From Strongylocentrotus purpuratus (taxonomy: Eukaryota > Echinodermata > Echinoidea > Camarodonta > Strongylocentrotidae), in contig NW_022145604.1 of the NCBI RefSeq assembly GCF_000002235.5, positions 6,111,077 to 6,175,076 on the forward strand: DNA of 64,000 bases. The letters run 5' to 3'. The position numbers and the translations under genes are program-made. The notes beneath the pieces are model-generated. The model saw only the letters and a program-made list of their open reading frames with translations, searched no databases and was not told the DNA's origin. Positions 33,055 through 45,365 of the stretch are shown piece by piece (the first letter of the stretch is position 1; every line of letters begins with the position of its first letter).

Positions 33055-33540
33055 CAGAAGAAAAAGAAAGAAAAAAAAAAAAAAACAAAAAAAAAAAACA
33101 GCTCCATTGTCTGATTTGAAAGTACGAGTCAGATCGACTTTTAAGTTTTGTTAAAGAATAACCTCCATTTGATAATAGGCGTATGATATATTTTTTTGTT
33201 TACCAATATAAATCTTTCTATATAACGATACAACAGAAATGTGCTCCTATTCGAAGGTTCAGTATTGTAGTTAATTCGTCGAACTATCAATGTCTATATT
33301 AAGAAGGCATAATATTTGTCAAGGGACTACCACCTTAAATACCTAATGAGCACTTGTTATTCTTGAGTAATAATATTGTTAACATTCAAACACCTTTCTG
33401 CAGATAGACACAGCACGTATTAAATCGTAATACTCTTTGTCATACGATAAGTTCACTATGTGACTAGAAGAAAAAAAAGAAGAAAAAAAATCAATTTGGT
33501 TCAACAACTCTTTCAAAGGTAGTATGCATGTGGCAATACT
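32553..33540. other. Low-complexity region, no gene
   Basis: Holds an A run (32692-32721), C-rich DNA (32820-32840), a TA microsatellite (32985-33053) and A-rich DNA (33060-33100). The first part may be more of the LINE 5' region. No coding signal was seen. Confidence 0.5.
32985..33053. repeat. (TA)n microsatellite
   Basis: About 34 TA units with one interruption (TATTTATA) near the end. Confidence 0.95.
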
Positions 33541-35310
33541 ATAAAGACCTTGCCTTGTCAATTGACACGCCCTTCGTCTGACCATCGTGACCTTCGTCAA
33601 CCCTAACCCACTTGTGCAACAACAAAACATTTCAAAAAGAACATGTGAACATTATAACTCTAAACTCTTGCCACACAGGACAGTGTCAGAACTACAATGC
33701 ACAGTTACAATGACAGTCAAGATGTGTTCTTAGGAAAAGTTAAATTTGGTTTAACAATGTATTCAAAGGTATAATACCACAAGTATGCTCGTAGCAATAC
33801 TGTAGAGACCTTGATTGTTGTCTCGCTCAGTATATTAAGCCTATCATTACAGATTACGCTTTAATCTTGCTAACGCATTTAGGAATGTGTATTATTCTTA
33901 AATTAGTGAAGGAGAATATTACTCCATCTCTTCAATGTGTGCCTATCTAGAAAAAGATCAGGCGTGTATCACTTTTTGGAATTTAAGATTGAAAGGCATC
34001 CGCTTTATGTTCAAATTAACAATAAGCTTGGCATAATGTTAAAGAGCATGACATACGATCAAGAATGTATCCGATTGCACTATTCGAAAATTCAGAAAAT
34101 ACCAAATTCCTCTTTTCTTTGATACGTCAGTATCTGGATCTAATAGTTATACACTTAAGTTTACTCTCATGGATTTGTTTTTGTCTTGTTTTAAATAAAC
34201 GTTTTATAGACAAACAACTTACAGTAATTGTCATAAGACATTCACCTATTGGTGATAAGCATAATGATCGAAAAACCTTTGTCTTCAACGATACCTTCAT
34301 TGAGGAATGTGCCACTGTTCAAATGTCTTCGAATTATCAATGAGTGCATTGATCATGTAATCAAACCGTCTTGATTATGACGGTCAAGTGACACGCCCAA
34401 CGGCTGACCGTCGTGACTTTCGTCAACCTTATAACCCACTTGTGCAAGAACAAAACATTTCAAAAGAACATGTGAACATTACAACTCCAAACTCCTGTCG
34501 TATAGGACAATATCAGAATTACAATGCACAATTACAATGATGGTCAAGATGTGTTCTTAGGGGGAAAAAAAAATCAGTTTGGTTTAACAATTTATTGTAC
34601 GTGACGATACTATAGCCTAAAGACCTTGCCGTGTCAAGTGACACGCCCTACGACTGACCGTCATGACCTTCGTCAACCTTAACCCACTTGTGCAGCAACA
34701 AAACATTTCAAAAGGAAAATATGTGAACATTACGATTTTAAACTTCTGTCCTATAGGACAATGTCAGAATTGTAACGCACAATTACAATGATAGCCAAGA
34801 TGTGTTCTTAGGAAAAGTTCAATTCGGTTTAACAATAATATTCAAAGGTATAGTACCACAAGCATGCTCGTGACAATACTAAAAAGACTTTGAGTGTTGT
34901 CTAGAAAAAGATCAGGCGTGTATCGCTTTTGGAATTTAAGATTGAAAGGCATCCATTTTATGTCCAAACATCAAGTTTGGCACAATGGTAAAGAGCACGA
35001 CATGCAATCAAGAATGTAACCTATTGCACCCTTCGAGTATTAAGACAATACCGAATTCCTCTTTTCTTTGATATATGTCAGTATCCAAATCTAATAGGCG
35101 TACACTTTAGCTTACTATCAGGGATTTTTTTTCTTCTTCTTTTAAATAAATAAAACAACTTGCAATTGTTGTCATAAGACATTCACCCATTGATGATAAG
35201 CATACTGATCGAAAAACTCATGTCTTCAACAATACATTCAGTGAGGAATGTGCCACTGTTCAAATGTCTTTGAATTTTAAATGAGTGCATTGATCATGTT
35301 GCTGTTCATT
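33541..35310. repeat. Large diverged tandem repeats (~0.95-1.08 kb)
   Basis: TTGACACGCCC/GTGACACGCCC with GACCTTCGTCAACC and ACCCACTTGTGCA recurs at about 33562, 34391 and 34639. AGAAAAAGATCAGGCGTGTA recurs at 33949 and 34903. GAGGAATGTGCCACTGTTCA recurs at 34302 and 35244. This is about two long units plus a partial third. No coding frame is conserved among the copies, so the unit appears non-coding. Confidence 0.7.
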
Positions 35311-36480
35311 AATCGATTGCAAAAGTTTCAAAATAGTATCGGATCATTAAAAAAATTAAATCTGATAGAACATAAATACACATTGAAATATGGTTCAGGA
35401 GGAAATAGAAAGTAAAATTCTAGCGATGAATGTGTAAAACGAATTGGACTTACGGAATAATAATTGACATATGAAATCACACAGGGAAAAGTTTCGTTCA
35501 TTTACATTGTTTGCAATATTATCCCTTGTCAGTAAAAACAACTTTAATTGTCTAATATCCAGACATGTGTGCTATTTTGTAAAACATTGCTATTTTTGTG
35601 AAATGTACTAATAAAACTAAAAATGCATTTTTAACGTTATTCATTGGCTGTTGTCAGGGTTTCACTGATATAAGTTTATTATGGTTCATTTATTTAAAAT
35701 TATCATCCCAGCTGAAAGATGAAAAAATACAGATGCTTTTAAATTACATGATACAGACAAAAAGACATTAATGAACATTCAAAAACCATTATTACTCAAC
35801 TTGAATTTGTTATGATAGAAAACGGGAAGGTATGAATGAACAAATAGCTTTATATGAGAGTATAATAAATATATAAAGCAGACGTCGATACATTATAAAA
35901 GTTTGACACAATTTGAATGAAGAAAAAATTGAGAGAACTGTGATGAAAGAGAGAAAAGACGAGAGCTGAACAGAAAAAAAGAAAATAATAGAATTAGAAA
36001 AGAAGACGAAAACGAAGAAGAAGAATAAAAGAAAATATGAAGTATGCTGTAGCCCTCCATTGTTAATAATAAAACATGACCTTGGCGTTTTGTTTGTTCT
36101 TGTATATATTTGTTTTTAACTATCTATTCAAGACAGTGTATGTATTTACATATTTCTAGCTGTCTCTTCCTGGATCTTGGATCTGAAATTGAACTCGAGC
36201 CTTTACTTTATTGGAACACATTTTGGTCCCATTGGGGCATATAAAGGCTTAAAGGAGCAAACAAATTAAACAATTATACAATCTACATTTACAGCATATT
36301 TACAAGGTATATACAATTGTCGCTAAGTTTACGACCCGATGAGGGGGGGGGGGGGGGAGGGGGGTACTCAGATTTGGTTTGGCTGGGGGTGTGCGGCTTA
36401 GGCGTCTTAACCCATACCCATTGTCAAGGGTCATTTTGGCAGAAAATGGGCATTATTAGGGACTTCCATTTAAAACGCAA
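35311..36480. other. No gene seen
   Basis: AT-rich DNA with a GA/AAG-rich tract (35915-36040), a G run (36341-36363) followed by GGTACTCAGATTTGGTTTGG, a phrase that looks like part of a dispersed repeat. No exon or RNA gene was recognised. Confidence 0.4.
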
Positions 36481-37242
36481 CCCATGTTTAAGATTTTAGG
36501 ACCATCGGCGATGACTTTTTCCTTGACTTTCACGATGTGATTTCCATGAAAGCTAAAAGGTCCGAAAATTGTCCATAAATATAGGTTTGTGATATCATAC
36601 ATTCGTGTCTTTACACATACCTTCATCTCAAGAGTTAGGACATTCAAAAGTGGGAGTGCTGGTATACATGTAGGGTATATCAGTGGGAAAAGTAGCACTG
36701 TGCTTTCCGGCAATAATCTGCCTAAACATTGGCACAAATGGAGTGATTGAAAGACGAAGGCGTTAATGCAAATGTTCAGACAATCTACTCCTAACATATA
36801 CTGTACAGTAATGGCGCTTGTATACTGAAGAAAATGAGGCTAACGTTTATGTTTAGTTCTGTTCTAAGGGGAATTGTTACAGTTTAAATCTAAAAAGACC
36901 GGGCTATTTTGTTACACAATTCAATTCAATTCAAATAATTTTATTTCTAAAAAATGAGTTCTCGAGTATCATGAAAATGTATTTCTGCTATTTCTACCAT
37001 TAACCAGTCTACTGCACAAGAGCAAAACCAAGGTATTTGGCCATTTGGGGTATTATATGCATGACCACATATATTATGGTTTTCTAAATATGATTGACAT
37101 CAGATGCGTTTGCGACTTTATATTTAGTCTGATCCAAGCTCTAGTAAGGCTATTGGCTTAATACATGAATCAGATATACTAAACTCTGAGATGTGGACAG
37201 AATATATGAAACACACTAGCCCTAAAATAAGTCAGACCGTTA
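36481..37242. other. TLR-B 3' flank
   Basis: Paralogous to 2230-3879 in unit A, but much shorter: the Tc1 remnant and the TTAA-flanked insert are not present here. A (AATTC)n stretch at 36915-36935 followed by TTTTATTTCT resembles a LINE tail and gives a minus-strand AATAAA about 290 bases after the TLR-B stop. Confidence 0.5.
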
Positions 37243-39903
37243 CTACTCGTTGGGGATCAAGTCATTGGTCCTGAGATTAATGGTTAGACTTTTCACCAGT
37301 TTATTCCAGAAAAAATCGTGTCCTCTCACGTCCTCGGTCCAATGTAGGTAGGGTCTGCCATCACTTAAATATAACCTTGCCAGAAATGGTATATCCTCGT
37401 CAGGGATGTCTTCGAGAAAGACCACGACTACGAATTCGGTCTCGGTGTCGCTCACATGGTCCATGGCGGTGCGAAGTTTAAGCATGAACCAGCGATCGTG
37501 CACGGCAGCTCTGCTGAGTAGAATGAGTGTTTTATAACTATGACTCACCACGTAGTCGACGGCGTCCAGGTAGTGCATACCAGGAATGAGGTCTTGATCA
37601 CCAAAGACATTCCTCTGGAACTGCGGAAGCCGTGCTTCCAGAGCTGGTTGGAGTTGTTGACGAGCCCATTCTTCGTCGTCATCGTAGAAGATGATATTCA
37701 AGTCAAACTCATAGTCGTTGTGGTCCCGGGCGTCCCGCATCTCTTTATATCCAATTACCATTAGTTTCAAGAGAAAGAGTTTGTACTTCAACTGCAATCG
37801 GTTGTGATAAAGGACTGCAACGATGACAACCAAGAAAATGCCGGCGAGAGGAGTCAAACACACAAGAACAATATTGAGTCCACAAAGTTTATTTGGATCA
37901 AAATCAAGCAAAGGTTTCTCGCGAAGAGGCTCTAAAGAGGCCGATGAACAGACTGTTCTGTTTTCGTCAATGACGTCAATATGTCCACTCATCCAATCGC
38001 GGAACCATCGTAGATCGCAATTACAGTCGATAGGGTTCAATGACAAATCGAAAGATAGAAGCGAAGATTTTATCGGTTCAAATGTCTTTTCGTTGAGAAT
38101 GGTTAATTTATTGTTTGATAGCAATAGAGTAGTCAGTCTGGGATTGTTTGAGAATAGTTGTTCATCGAGGTATGCCAAAAGGTTGTCATGAAGATCGATA
38201 ATAGTCACTTGATCTAACATTTTGAATATATCAAAATTAAGTTGTTGAATTACGTTTCCACTTAAATCTAGCACCCGAAGCGATTCCAATCCCGTAAAAG
38301 CTAATGGATGAAGGCATGAAATATGACAGGCTTCTAAACTAAGGTTCTGGAGAGCAGAGAGTTGTTTGAAGATCCTAGCTGGAAAATCAGATGGAAAGTA
38401 GTGGTCTAAATAATTTTGGCTAAGATCCAAAGTAATAAGATTTGACAATCCGTCAAAAAGAGAAACATTCAGGATTTCATCCCAGAGATTGAAATTCGAC
38501 AGCCCCGAATTACGGATTTCCAAATTCTCAAGGCCTTGTGAATCTTCGAAGGTTATTCCAGGTGCCATCATGATCATTTCGGCGATCATGTTATTCATGA
38601 AAAGGGTTGTTAAGTTCGGGGCTACCGGTTGAAATATGTCCTTAATGCAAAAGTTGCAAAAGTTCAAGGCGATGGTTTGAATTCCCATCAGTTCCGAAAA
38701 CGACGTGATATTCAGGACCTTAAGGTCTTTGTTCAAGCTCAGATCTAACAGCGTTAGATTTCGCAAACCGAAAAATGCGAATTCTGAGATTTCTGTCAAA
38801 GAATTGCTGCGTAAGTACAACTCATTTAAGTCCAGTGTCCATTCGTCAGTATTTGGGTTTATATATTTTATTTGATTGAAGTTCAAGTTCAGAACTTTTA
38901 GCTCCCGCATGCCTTGAAAGAATACTGGTTCAACAGTGATGATTTTGTTTCGCGATAGATCAAGTTCCACGAGTCTTGTCAAGTTTGAGAACACGTATTG
39001 AGAGAGAGATTGTAAATTGTTGCCGGTGAATTTAAGCACGGGAGGAGAACAATTACGCAAGGGACTAAAGAAATCTCGTGGCAAGACTGCGAAATTGGCA
39101 CCATGTATACTGAGCTCCACTATTTCAGAGCGACAGATCCCGATAAAAGTATCCTTCAGTACCTCAAGTGTGAACGGGTAGTCTCCAAGGTCCAGTGATC
39201 GGACACGCAACGATGCAATAACATTCGGGTCTACTGATTTAATAGGATTCCCGCTCAGATTAATATAATCACTTTGACATCCGAAGATGAAAGATTCTGC
39301 GGTGAGATGCTCGATGTTATTATAAGCCAATTCAATTTCCTTTGCTCTGTCACAAAGGCTCATGTTTACGAAAGCGAGATTGTTGAAGCTAAGGTATATC
39401 GACTCCACAGACGGGCTCCATTTCAGAGTGTCGTTTGGAAGCAGTTTTAGATTCACAGATGCCAGTTCCAGGGTGGACAGGTTCTTAGACCACCTGAACA
39501 GGCCTGTAGCTGGGAGAACAACAAGTTTATGGCTGTTTGATAGGATTAAGCGATTCAATTCCTTTAGAGGGTAAAAAGATGCAGGTTCTATCATTCTGAT
39601 GTCGTTAAAGTTAAGATCCAAGTCCTGGATCAAGGGGTATCTCTCGAAAGAAGAATTCAAGATGAAATTGATATTGTTCGAACTGACGTCCAGCTCTTTA
39701 ATATCGTCTGGAAGATTCTGAGGGATGGAGTCCAACCCACGATGATGGCAATCAGCTTTCTTCAGCTCGGCATCGTAATGACATATCATAGAAGGAGTGA
39801 GCATGGCATCTTGGTGTATGGTTTGGATGAGCGTTGGTGTTATAATACACGCTACAACCAATGATAGACAGCGTAAAAGAGGTGCTCGTCGTATGAATGC
39901 CAT
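37243..39903 (-). CDS. TLR-B: Toll-like receptor, full length (886 aa)
   Basis: Membrane receptor for pattern recognition, expected to signal through TIR adaptors. Start is the Met at 39903 (MAFIRRAPLL), followed by a signal-peptide-like hydrophobic stretch. An upstream in-frame Met exists, but TTTTATTTTCAG at 39920-39931 is a good splice acceptor just before this ATG, so the upstream part is probably a 5'UTR intron. Cys41/Cys52 form an LRRNT-like cap, leucine-rich repeats cover about 60-620, LRRCT 623-675 (CNCDLRWFRDW), TM about 676-698, TIR 731-886 with GDQDLIPG (Pro774) and FFWNKL. Single LRRCT, vertebrate-type layout. No stops or frameshifts. Confidence 0.93.
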   Translation of the reverse strand: MAFIRRAPLLRCLSLVVACIITPTLIQTIHQDAMLTPSMICHYDAELKKADCHHRGLDSIPQNLPDDIKELDVSSNNINFILNSSFERYPLIQDLDLNFNDIRMIEPASFYPLKELNRLILSNSHKLVVLPATGLFRWSKNLSTLELASVNLKLLPNDTLKWSPSVESIYLSFNNLAFVNMSLCDRAKEIELAYNNIEHLTAESFIFGCQSDYINLSGNPIKSVDPNVIASLRVRSLDLGDYPFTLEVLKDTFIGICRSEIVELSIHGANFAVLPRDFFSPLRNCSPPVLKFTGNNLQSLSQYVFSNLTRLVELDLSRNKIITVEPVFFQGMRELKVLNLNFNQIKYINPNTDEWTLDLNELYLRSNSLTEISEFAFFGLRNLTLLDLSLNKDLKVLNITSFSELMGIQTIALNFCNFCIKDIFQPVAPNLTTLFMNNMIAEMIMMAPGITFEDSQGLENLEIRNSGLSNFNLWDEILNVSLFDGLSNLITLDLSQNYLDHYFPSDFPARIFKQLSALQNLSLEACHISCLHPLAFTGLESLRVLDLSGNVIQQLNFDIFKMLDQVTIIDLHDNLLAYLDEQLFSNNPRLTTLLLSNNKLTILNEKTFEPIKSSLLSFDLSLNPIDCNCDLRWFRDWMSGHIDVIDENRTVCSSASLEPLREKPLLDFDPNKLCGLNIVLVCLTPLAGIFLVVIVAVLYHNRLQLKYKLFLLKLMVIGYKEMRDARDHNDYEFDLNIIFYDDDEEWARQQLQPALEARLPQFQRNVFGDQDLIPGMHYLDAVDYVVSHSYKTLILLSRAAVHDRWFMLKLRTAMDHVSDTETEFVVVVFLEDIPDEDIPFLARLYLSDGRPYLHWTEDVRGHDFFWNKLVKSLTINLRTNDLIPNE

Positions 39904-42356
39904 GATAACTGATTCCTGTCTGAAAATAAAAACAGAAGAAAATACACTACAGATTACCAACCTCCGCATTAACAATTATAACCCTGATCACGACACAGGC
40001 CTTTCACTGACCTTAACTCTTACCCTTACCCGAATACATTCTACTGATGCTTAGTAACGTATTCTTCACTTAGGTCATGATAAATAAGAGTTTTGTTTTG
40101 TTTTTATAAGAAATAACAGCCCATTTGAAAAACTATTTGTTTTATTTTTTGTTGGCGTCTACACCATTCAGATTTATGGGTATATAAGTAAAACAATAAT
40201 GTTATTAGAAGTAGTCCAAGTACTTCACTCGAAAATGTTGAAGAAAAAATATGAGCTTATTGGTTAGCAAAAAAAAAATCGCAATTAAAAAAAAAGATAT
40301 TGAGCTAATGTAGAATTACTGTGTAAATCTACCCAAGCAGTGTGCGGTAATACAATAATATTAAGAAGAGATATTTTGCAATACATTTAAAAGTGCGTAA
40401 CCCTTATGTTTGTACATTCCATTTACATACATCAAAGTAAGAAACAATCGTAAGAAAATAAGAATCAATCATTCATTTCCTTTTTTTTTATTGTCAGAGT
40501 TCACTTCACTTTTATATTTACCTCAACTTTAAGAAAGATCAATAGAATATTCCCAAAAAGGTCTTCAGCGGACTCACAGAATCTGGCAATAACGGCTGAC
40601 TTGGTTTGGAGAAGAATCAATCTACACTAATGCGAGAAGAGCTTCACGAAATCACATTAACTTTTATGCCCTGTTAAATAATCACTTGATGAATGCTCCG
40701 GTTTCGATTTGAGAGCAAAACTAGAATATTTTAATCCAGGCAGCACATTTCCTGCAATCAAAACATCTTATTTCTGCTGGAAAGTGAAACTGCTGTATAC
40801 TGTACTTTACTAAATGCTTAGTCATATTATTTGCCTCTTATAGTCTGGAGAAAAAGTAAATTCCCGGGAACAAACCGAGGCAATGTAGAATCATTTCTCC
40901 ATTATTGAATATCTTGATTTCTATACAGTTCGTATTAAAAAAAGAGTATACAACTTTGGTAGCTTCTAATTAAAAAGTTATAGCCTATGTGACATTGAAT
41001 CATTATTTTGTCATACGCTGTCGAATGATGCCATATTCATAATTGTGGTGCCACAGATGGCTAAGCAACCGGCTTTCCAAAAAGTATTGTCAAAATCCTC
41101 TTGCACCAAGTTTGGGCTGAAGCAATGAATTTGAGTCAAAATCCATTATGTGTGTATGATCTCATTCCAAAAACACCAATATCACTCACTTATTTGCATT
41201 GGCTATTGGGTAGTTATAAAGAAAAGGTTTTAATATCAACTCGAGCTGAAGGAAATGCCTATTCCCAGCAAAATTTATGATATTTTCTTTAATATGATGA
41301 TTACAATCTTGCCTTTATTAGCATCCCTTGTTTAAGGTAACCCTTCTCATTGAGGTGATACATAATGGTTAAAGTTTATTTGGGATGTTATCCTTTGTAT
41401 AAAAGTATACTGTCAATTTCTTCGATACTTAGAATCATATGTTTATTCTTGCATTTGGGTTTAGTAACCTTTGAGTTTTCATTTGCTATTCGAGATAAAC
41501 ACCTTAATATGCTCATTACGCGTGTGAAATGGCGTAGCGGACATATGAGCAGAGAGAACTTAGATATCATGAGTCAAGAAGTTAGTAGGCTGTTCAAAAT
41601 AAATAAAGGTCATCATATGGATTGAATTGCATCATTTTAAACAATTTAGCACTGAAGCACGGGGCATAGTTTAACCTTTTAAATGGATTTAAGACCAAAG
41701 AAGCACATGCATATGGTCTGACCCGAATTCGTTCCATCCGCCCGAACTTGGTACAACGCGATTTTGACAACCCTTTTTAGAGACCCTGGTGCTCTTTCAT
41801 CTCAGATGAACAATATTTGACCAAGTCCCTTTAAGCTTGGCGTCGGATTTCAATCATATAGTAGAACAGGGGCGGCACTGTCTCACATACATAATCGCAA
41901 AGACTGTCGAAAAAAAAATCAACCTTAGTCAATTTCAATTGTCTTGTACACAACAATTCGACTCTTGTCCACCGCCCTTTGAAATGTGCACACTTTACAG
42001 ACGTGTCCCGTAATCTGAACATGATTTTATATCGGATTCTCGAAAGTCTTTGCGATCGCACCTTCACACACAGTGATAAAATACCGTTTTAATCGTCACG
42101 TTGTGATACAATGTTTTCTTCTTCTTTTGAAAGATATTTTATTGTTAATTCAATGCACAAAAATAGTAACAGAATGATAATATACATATGATTTAACATA
42201 ATATTACAAGATATTAAAGATGATGTGGTCACCCGGCGACGATCACAGTGTGTATAGATACAATCATATTCACTTCAATACTATTTAGAGAGTCACATTT
42301 ACTGTTGTCCAAAAGAGAACCACAAAATATAGTGACATAACATTATTACGTGTATG
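39904..42356. other. TLR-B upstream region, no gene
   Basis: Contains the 5'UTR acceptor next to the coding exon, then DNA paralogous to 6154-8928 and 50831-52130. It lacks the two MITEs of unit A and so shows their empty sites (near 41503 and 41584). Short frames are not conserved as proteins between units. Confidence 0.6.
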
Positions 42357-42519
42357 CAGGCGCGTACGCAGGATTTTTTCAAGGGGGGGGGGGTGTTAAC
42401 ATTTATAAATCGGGCCGAAAATTTCGCAACGACTCAGCCAGCCGCTGAAAAGGTCACTTTTTTTTTTTTTTTTTTGAGTCCCAAAAAAATCGCAACGACT
42501 CAACCGACCGCTGAATAAG

Positions 42520-42555
<36 letters not shown>

Positions 42556-42790
42556 TAAGAGGACACTTTTTTTTGGGGGGGGGGGGAGGGGTCTCTGAAT
42601 TTGAAAATTTGACATTTTGCTCCCTTGGGGGGGGGGGGGGGTAAGGTCACCTTTTTTAGGTCAGCCATGGGAATAAATTCCGGGGGGGGGGTTGAGGAGG
42701 GTTATGGGGGGGGGGGGTTTACACACAGAAAATTACCAAAGGGGGGGGGGGTTAACCCCCCAACTCCCCCCCCCCCTGTGTACGCGCCTG
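42357..42790. mobile_element. hAT-type MITE with extreme G runs
   Basis: Ends CAGGCGCGTACGCAGG and, inverted, CAGGCGCGTACACAGG. The flanks are CGTGTATG (42349-42356) and CGTGTATA (42791-42798), an 8-bp duplication with one change. Unit C has no insert at the corresponding place (near 52108). The inside is mostly homopolymer: a run of 31 G at 42524-42554, several others of 9-15 G, and T runs. Proline- and glycine-rich frames here are artefacts. Confidence 0.85.
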
Positions 42791-42860
42791 CGTGTATACC
42801 CCTACACAAAACAAAAACAACCGTAATAAACGGTTCAAAATTTATACAAAAATAGTATGT

Positions 42861-43180
42861 AGGTGCCGATGATCGTTGCGTATACACTTTACTAATATAT
42901 TTGATGATATCTTAATAATGAATATGTGAAATATAATCAATATCAAGACAATTTAGATACTACACTAAGATATTTACACAACCAAAACTTGATAGATCTT
43001 TTTATAAAACACATCTTTGCAGATGCCGATGATCGTTGCTTTTACACGTTATCAACATATATTCGATGATATCTTAATAATAACATTTCATATATAACCA
43101 ATATCAAGACAGTTTGGATAGTACACTTAGATATTTACACAACACAAACTTGATTGATCTTTTTATCTAATACCTCTTAT
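42861..43180. repeat. 160-bp tandem duplication in unit B/C junction
   Basis: GTGCCGATGATCGTTGCG at 42863 recurs as ATGCCGATGATCGTTGCT at 43022, and ATATTTACACAACC recurs likewise. Unit C has the same pair at about 52171 and 52332, so the tandem doubling predates the unit duplication. Confidence 0.75.
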
Positions 43181-43479
43181 AGATTGAGACAGAGAAATGT
43201 ATTACGAGTATTCAATGACTAGTTGTTTTCAAAGCTAATAGAGATTAACCCATTTCATAGTGTCATCTTTTAGTGACCTTTATTTTTATTTTGAAATCTC
43301 TGAAATGGTAATGGAGAGTGAAATTCATAATCACTTTGTTCTTGTTGAAATTGGCAATTTGTAGTTGATTTTCGTTGTTGCAATTTTGATTCACACAGCT
43401 TTTAGTTTTTAATAATGAACGAGTGGGAAATACGAAAACATTGTTTCATATTTGAGGAGGAAAAATAGATTCATTTATA

Positions 43480-44124
43480 TAACCGTGTTCAAAAAGTTCG
43501 TTCCGCCCATATCTGCCAACTCAACTGCTCATATGACTACTTTAGTAATAGTAATAGTCTGTTATCAACCAAATGTACATGTACTGGATGTATACTGATG
43601 CATCGAGCCTGCGGAAATTGACAACACCATTGCTGGGCTGAGATACGAGGTCAAACATTAAAACGGAGGAATTTAAAGGTCTGTAAACCTCAGACATTTA
43701 AAGATGGCGCCCAACAAGAACAACAGTAGCTTGGAGAAGGAAAGAGAACTGGCCAGAAAATTTGACAGAACTGAACCCCATAGAGAAACTATGGGCTATT
43801 ATGAACGAAAAAGTATTTGAAACTCAATACTGCATAACAATAACTGAACTTAAAGAGGGGATCCGACGAGCATATAAAAGCCAAGACATGAATAAGGACC
43901 TCCTTGCGTCATTAATGGACGATAACTGGACCAAGCGTGTTTCACAGGTGATCGACCACCAAGGAGAAATAAATTTTAAATAAATTGGGAAGTGACATCT
44001 CAATAATGCTTAGAAATGAGAAAATTAACAAAATAACCTGAAATGCATGGTGCAAATTGAGTTTTAAACACAATAATATGCTTTTCTGTAGGGGGGGGGG
44101 GGAACAAACATTTTGAACACCGTA
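43480..44124 (+). mobile_element. Tc1/mariner remnant, unit C copy
   Basis: Same element as 185-828, offset by 43295 bases, including the gutted transposase (43704-43983; NPIEKLW segment at 43762-43983, with Val to Met change at the residue after LLASL). Confidence 0.85.
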
Positions 44125-44433
44125 TACCTGCAGAAAAGTTTCTGTGAACTGCTATGAGTTATTTAGTGAGAATGTTGGAAAGCTGGATCAAAACCAAAAC
44201 AGATTGTTATAAACAAAAAAAGCATGACTGTCAAGTTTTTAGCATTTGGGACTTTGGCTTTCGAAACAGTTGTACTAATCAAACATTACTACTTAACTTT
44301 ATAGCTAGAAATAGTATCCTGTGTTATTTTTAAATCCCTGATTGTGATAACGTATTATTTATGAAAGACGTAAACTTAAGATTAGTACAGAACAAAGATA
44401 AAAAGGAAAGAAGAAAATAATACAACATATTAA

Positions 44434-45365
44434 AGGTGAAATTCAAAGAAAATCACAAATACGTCAACTAATGTATCACTAGAAACTGGTAAGCTAACAG
44501 ATGGCCATCGGACAAGTTTTTGGTCAACTACATATCGGGTGATTTATAAAAAATACAAATACAACCACCTCCATAGCAGCTTGGATATACGAGAGATTCG
44601 CCGGAAAAATAACGATGTTTTAATGACGTCACTATATGGACCAGCACTGCCCAAGCAGACGACATCCCATAGAGAATGAATACAATTCAAAGCTATTACT
44701 TCTCAAATTATAACGAGTTTAGTGTATATAAATGTAATGGCATGTCAAACCATTCAAAAGGGGATATGACCTGATTCTGATAACTAAAATCTTTTGCTTG
44801 TAAATACACAGGATAGGGGTTAATTAACAATCAAAGAAACCAGACTTTGATTGAAAAACCCCCGGAATGATAATAAGGACGACATTTGTTCCCTCTTGAA
44901 ACGCCGAACATACCCCGGTGTGTGCAGCTGAATATACAATGGCGTCTTATTTTGTTTACAAGCGACAGATTCCTTTATTTTTGTATCGCTGCATTTTTCA
45001 TCAAAATAAAATCATGTGCGGGGTTTAGAGTGAGGCAATAGATTATACATTTAGCATGACGGTAGTGAAGTAAGAGAAAGAACTCAAGAGAAGATGAAAA
45101 CGCGGGCACTGAAAATGTGTGAGATGTCATGGGACATCGTCTACTTGTGCAAGTCATGTCCATACTGTGATCTCACACATCTCAGCAGCGTTCGGAGAGC
45201 TCTTCAGGTGCTATGCCGGGGTTGTATTTAAGCGTTTTGTAATTTATAATAATCATTACTTCGAATGTTTCCAAGCATGGAATTTTGATAATCTTGTCGA
45301 ATCAAAGTTTCAACTTTGCAATAATGAAAATAAAGTTAGTTTTTAAATTCAATGAATATCTACTT
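44434..45365. mobile_element. TTAA-flanked insert, unit C copy
   Basis: Counterpart of 1138-2068, TTAA at 44430-44433 and 45366-45369. Shared with unit A, absent from unit D. Confidence 0.55.

Noticed and set aside
42396..42887. Pro-rich and Gly-rich proteins
   Set aside because: Encoded by G and C homopolymer runs of a hAT-type MITE.
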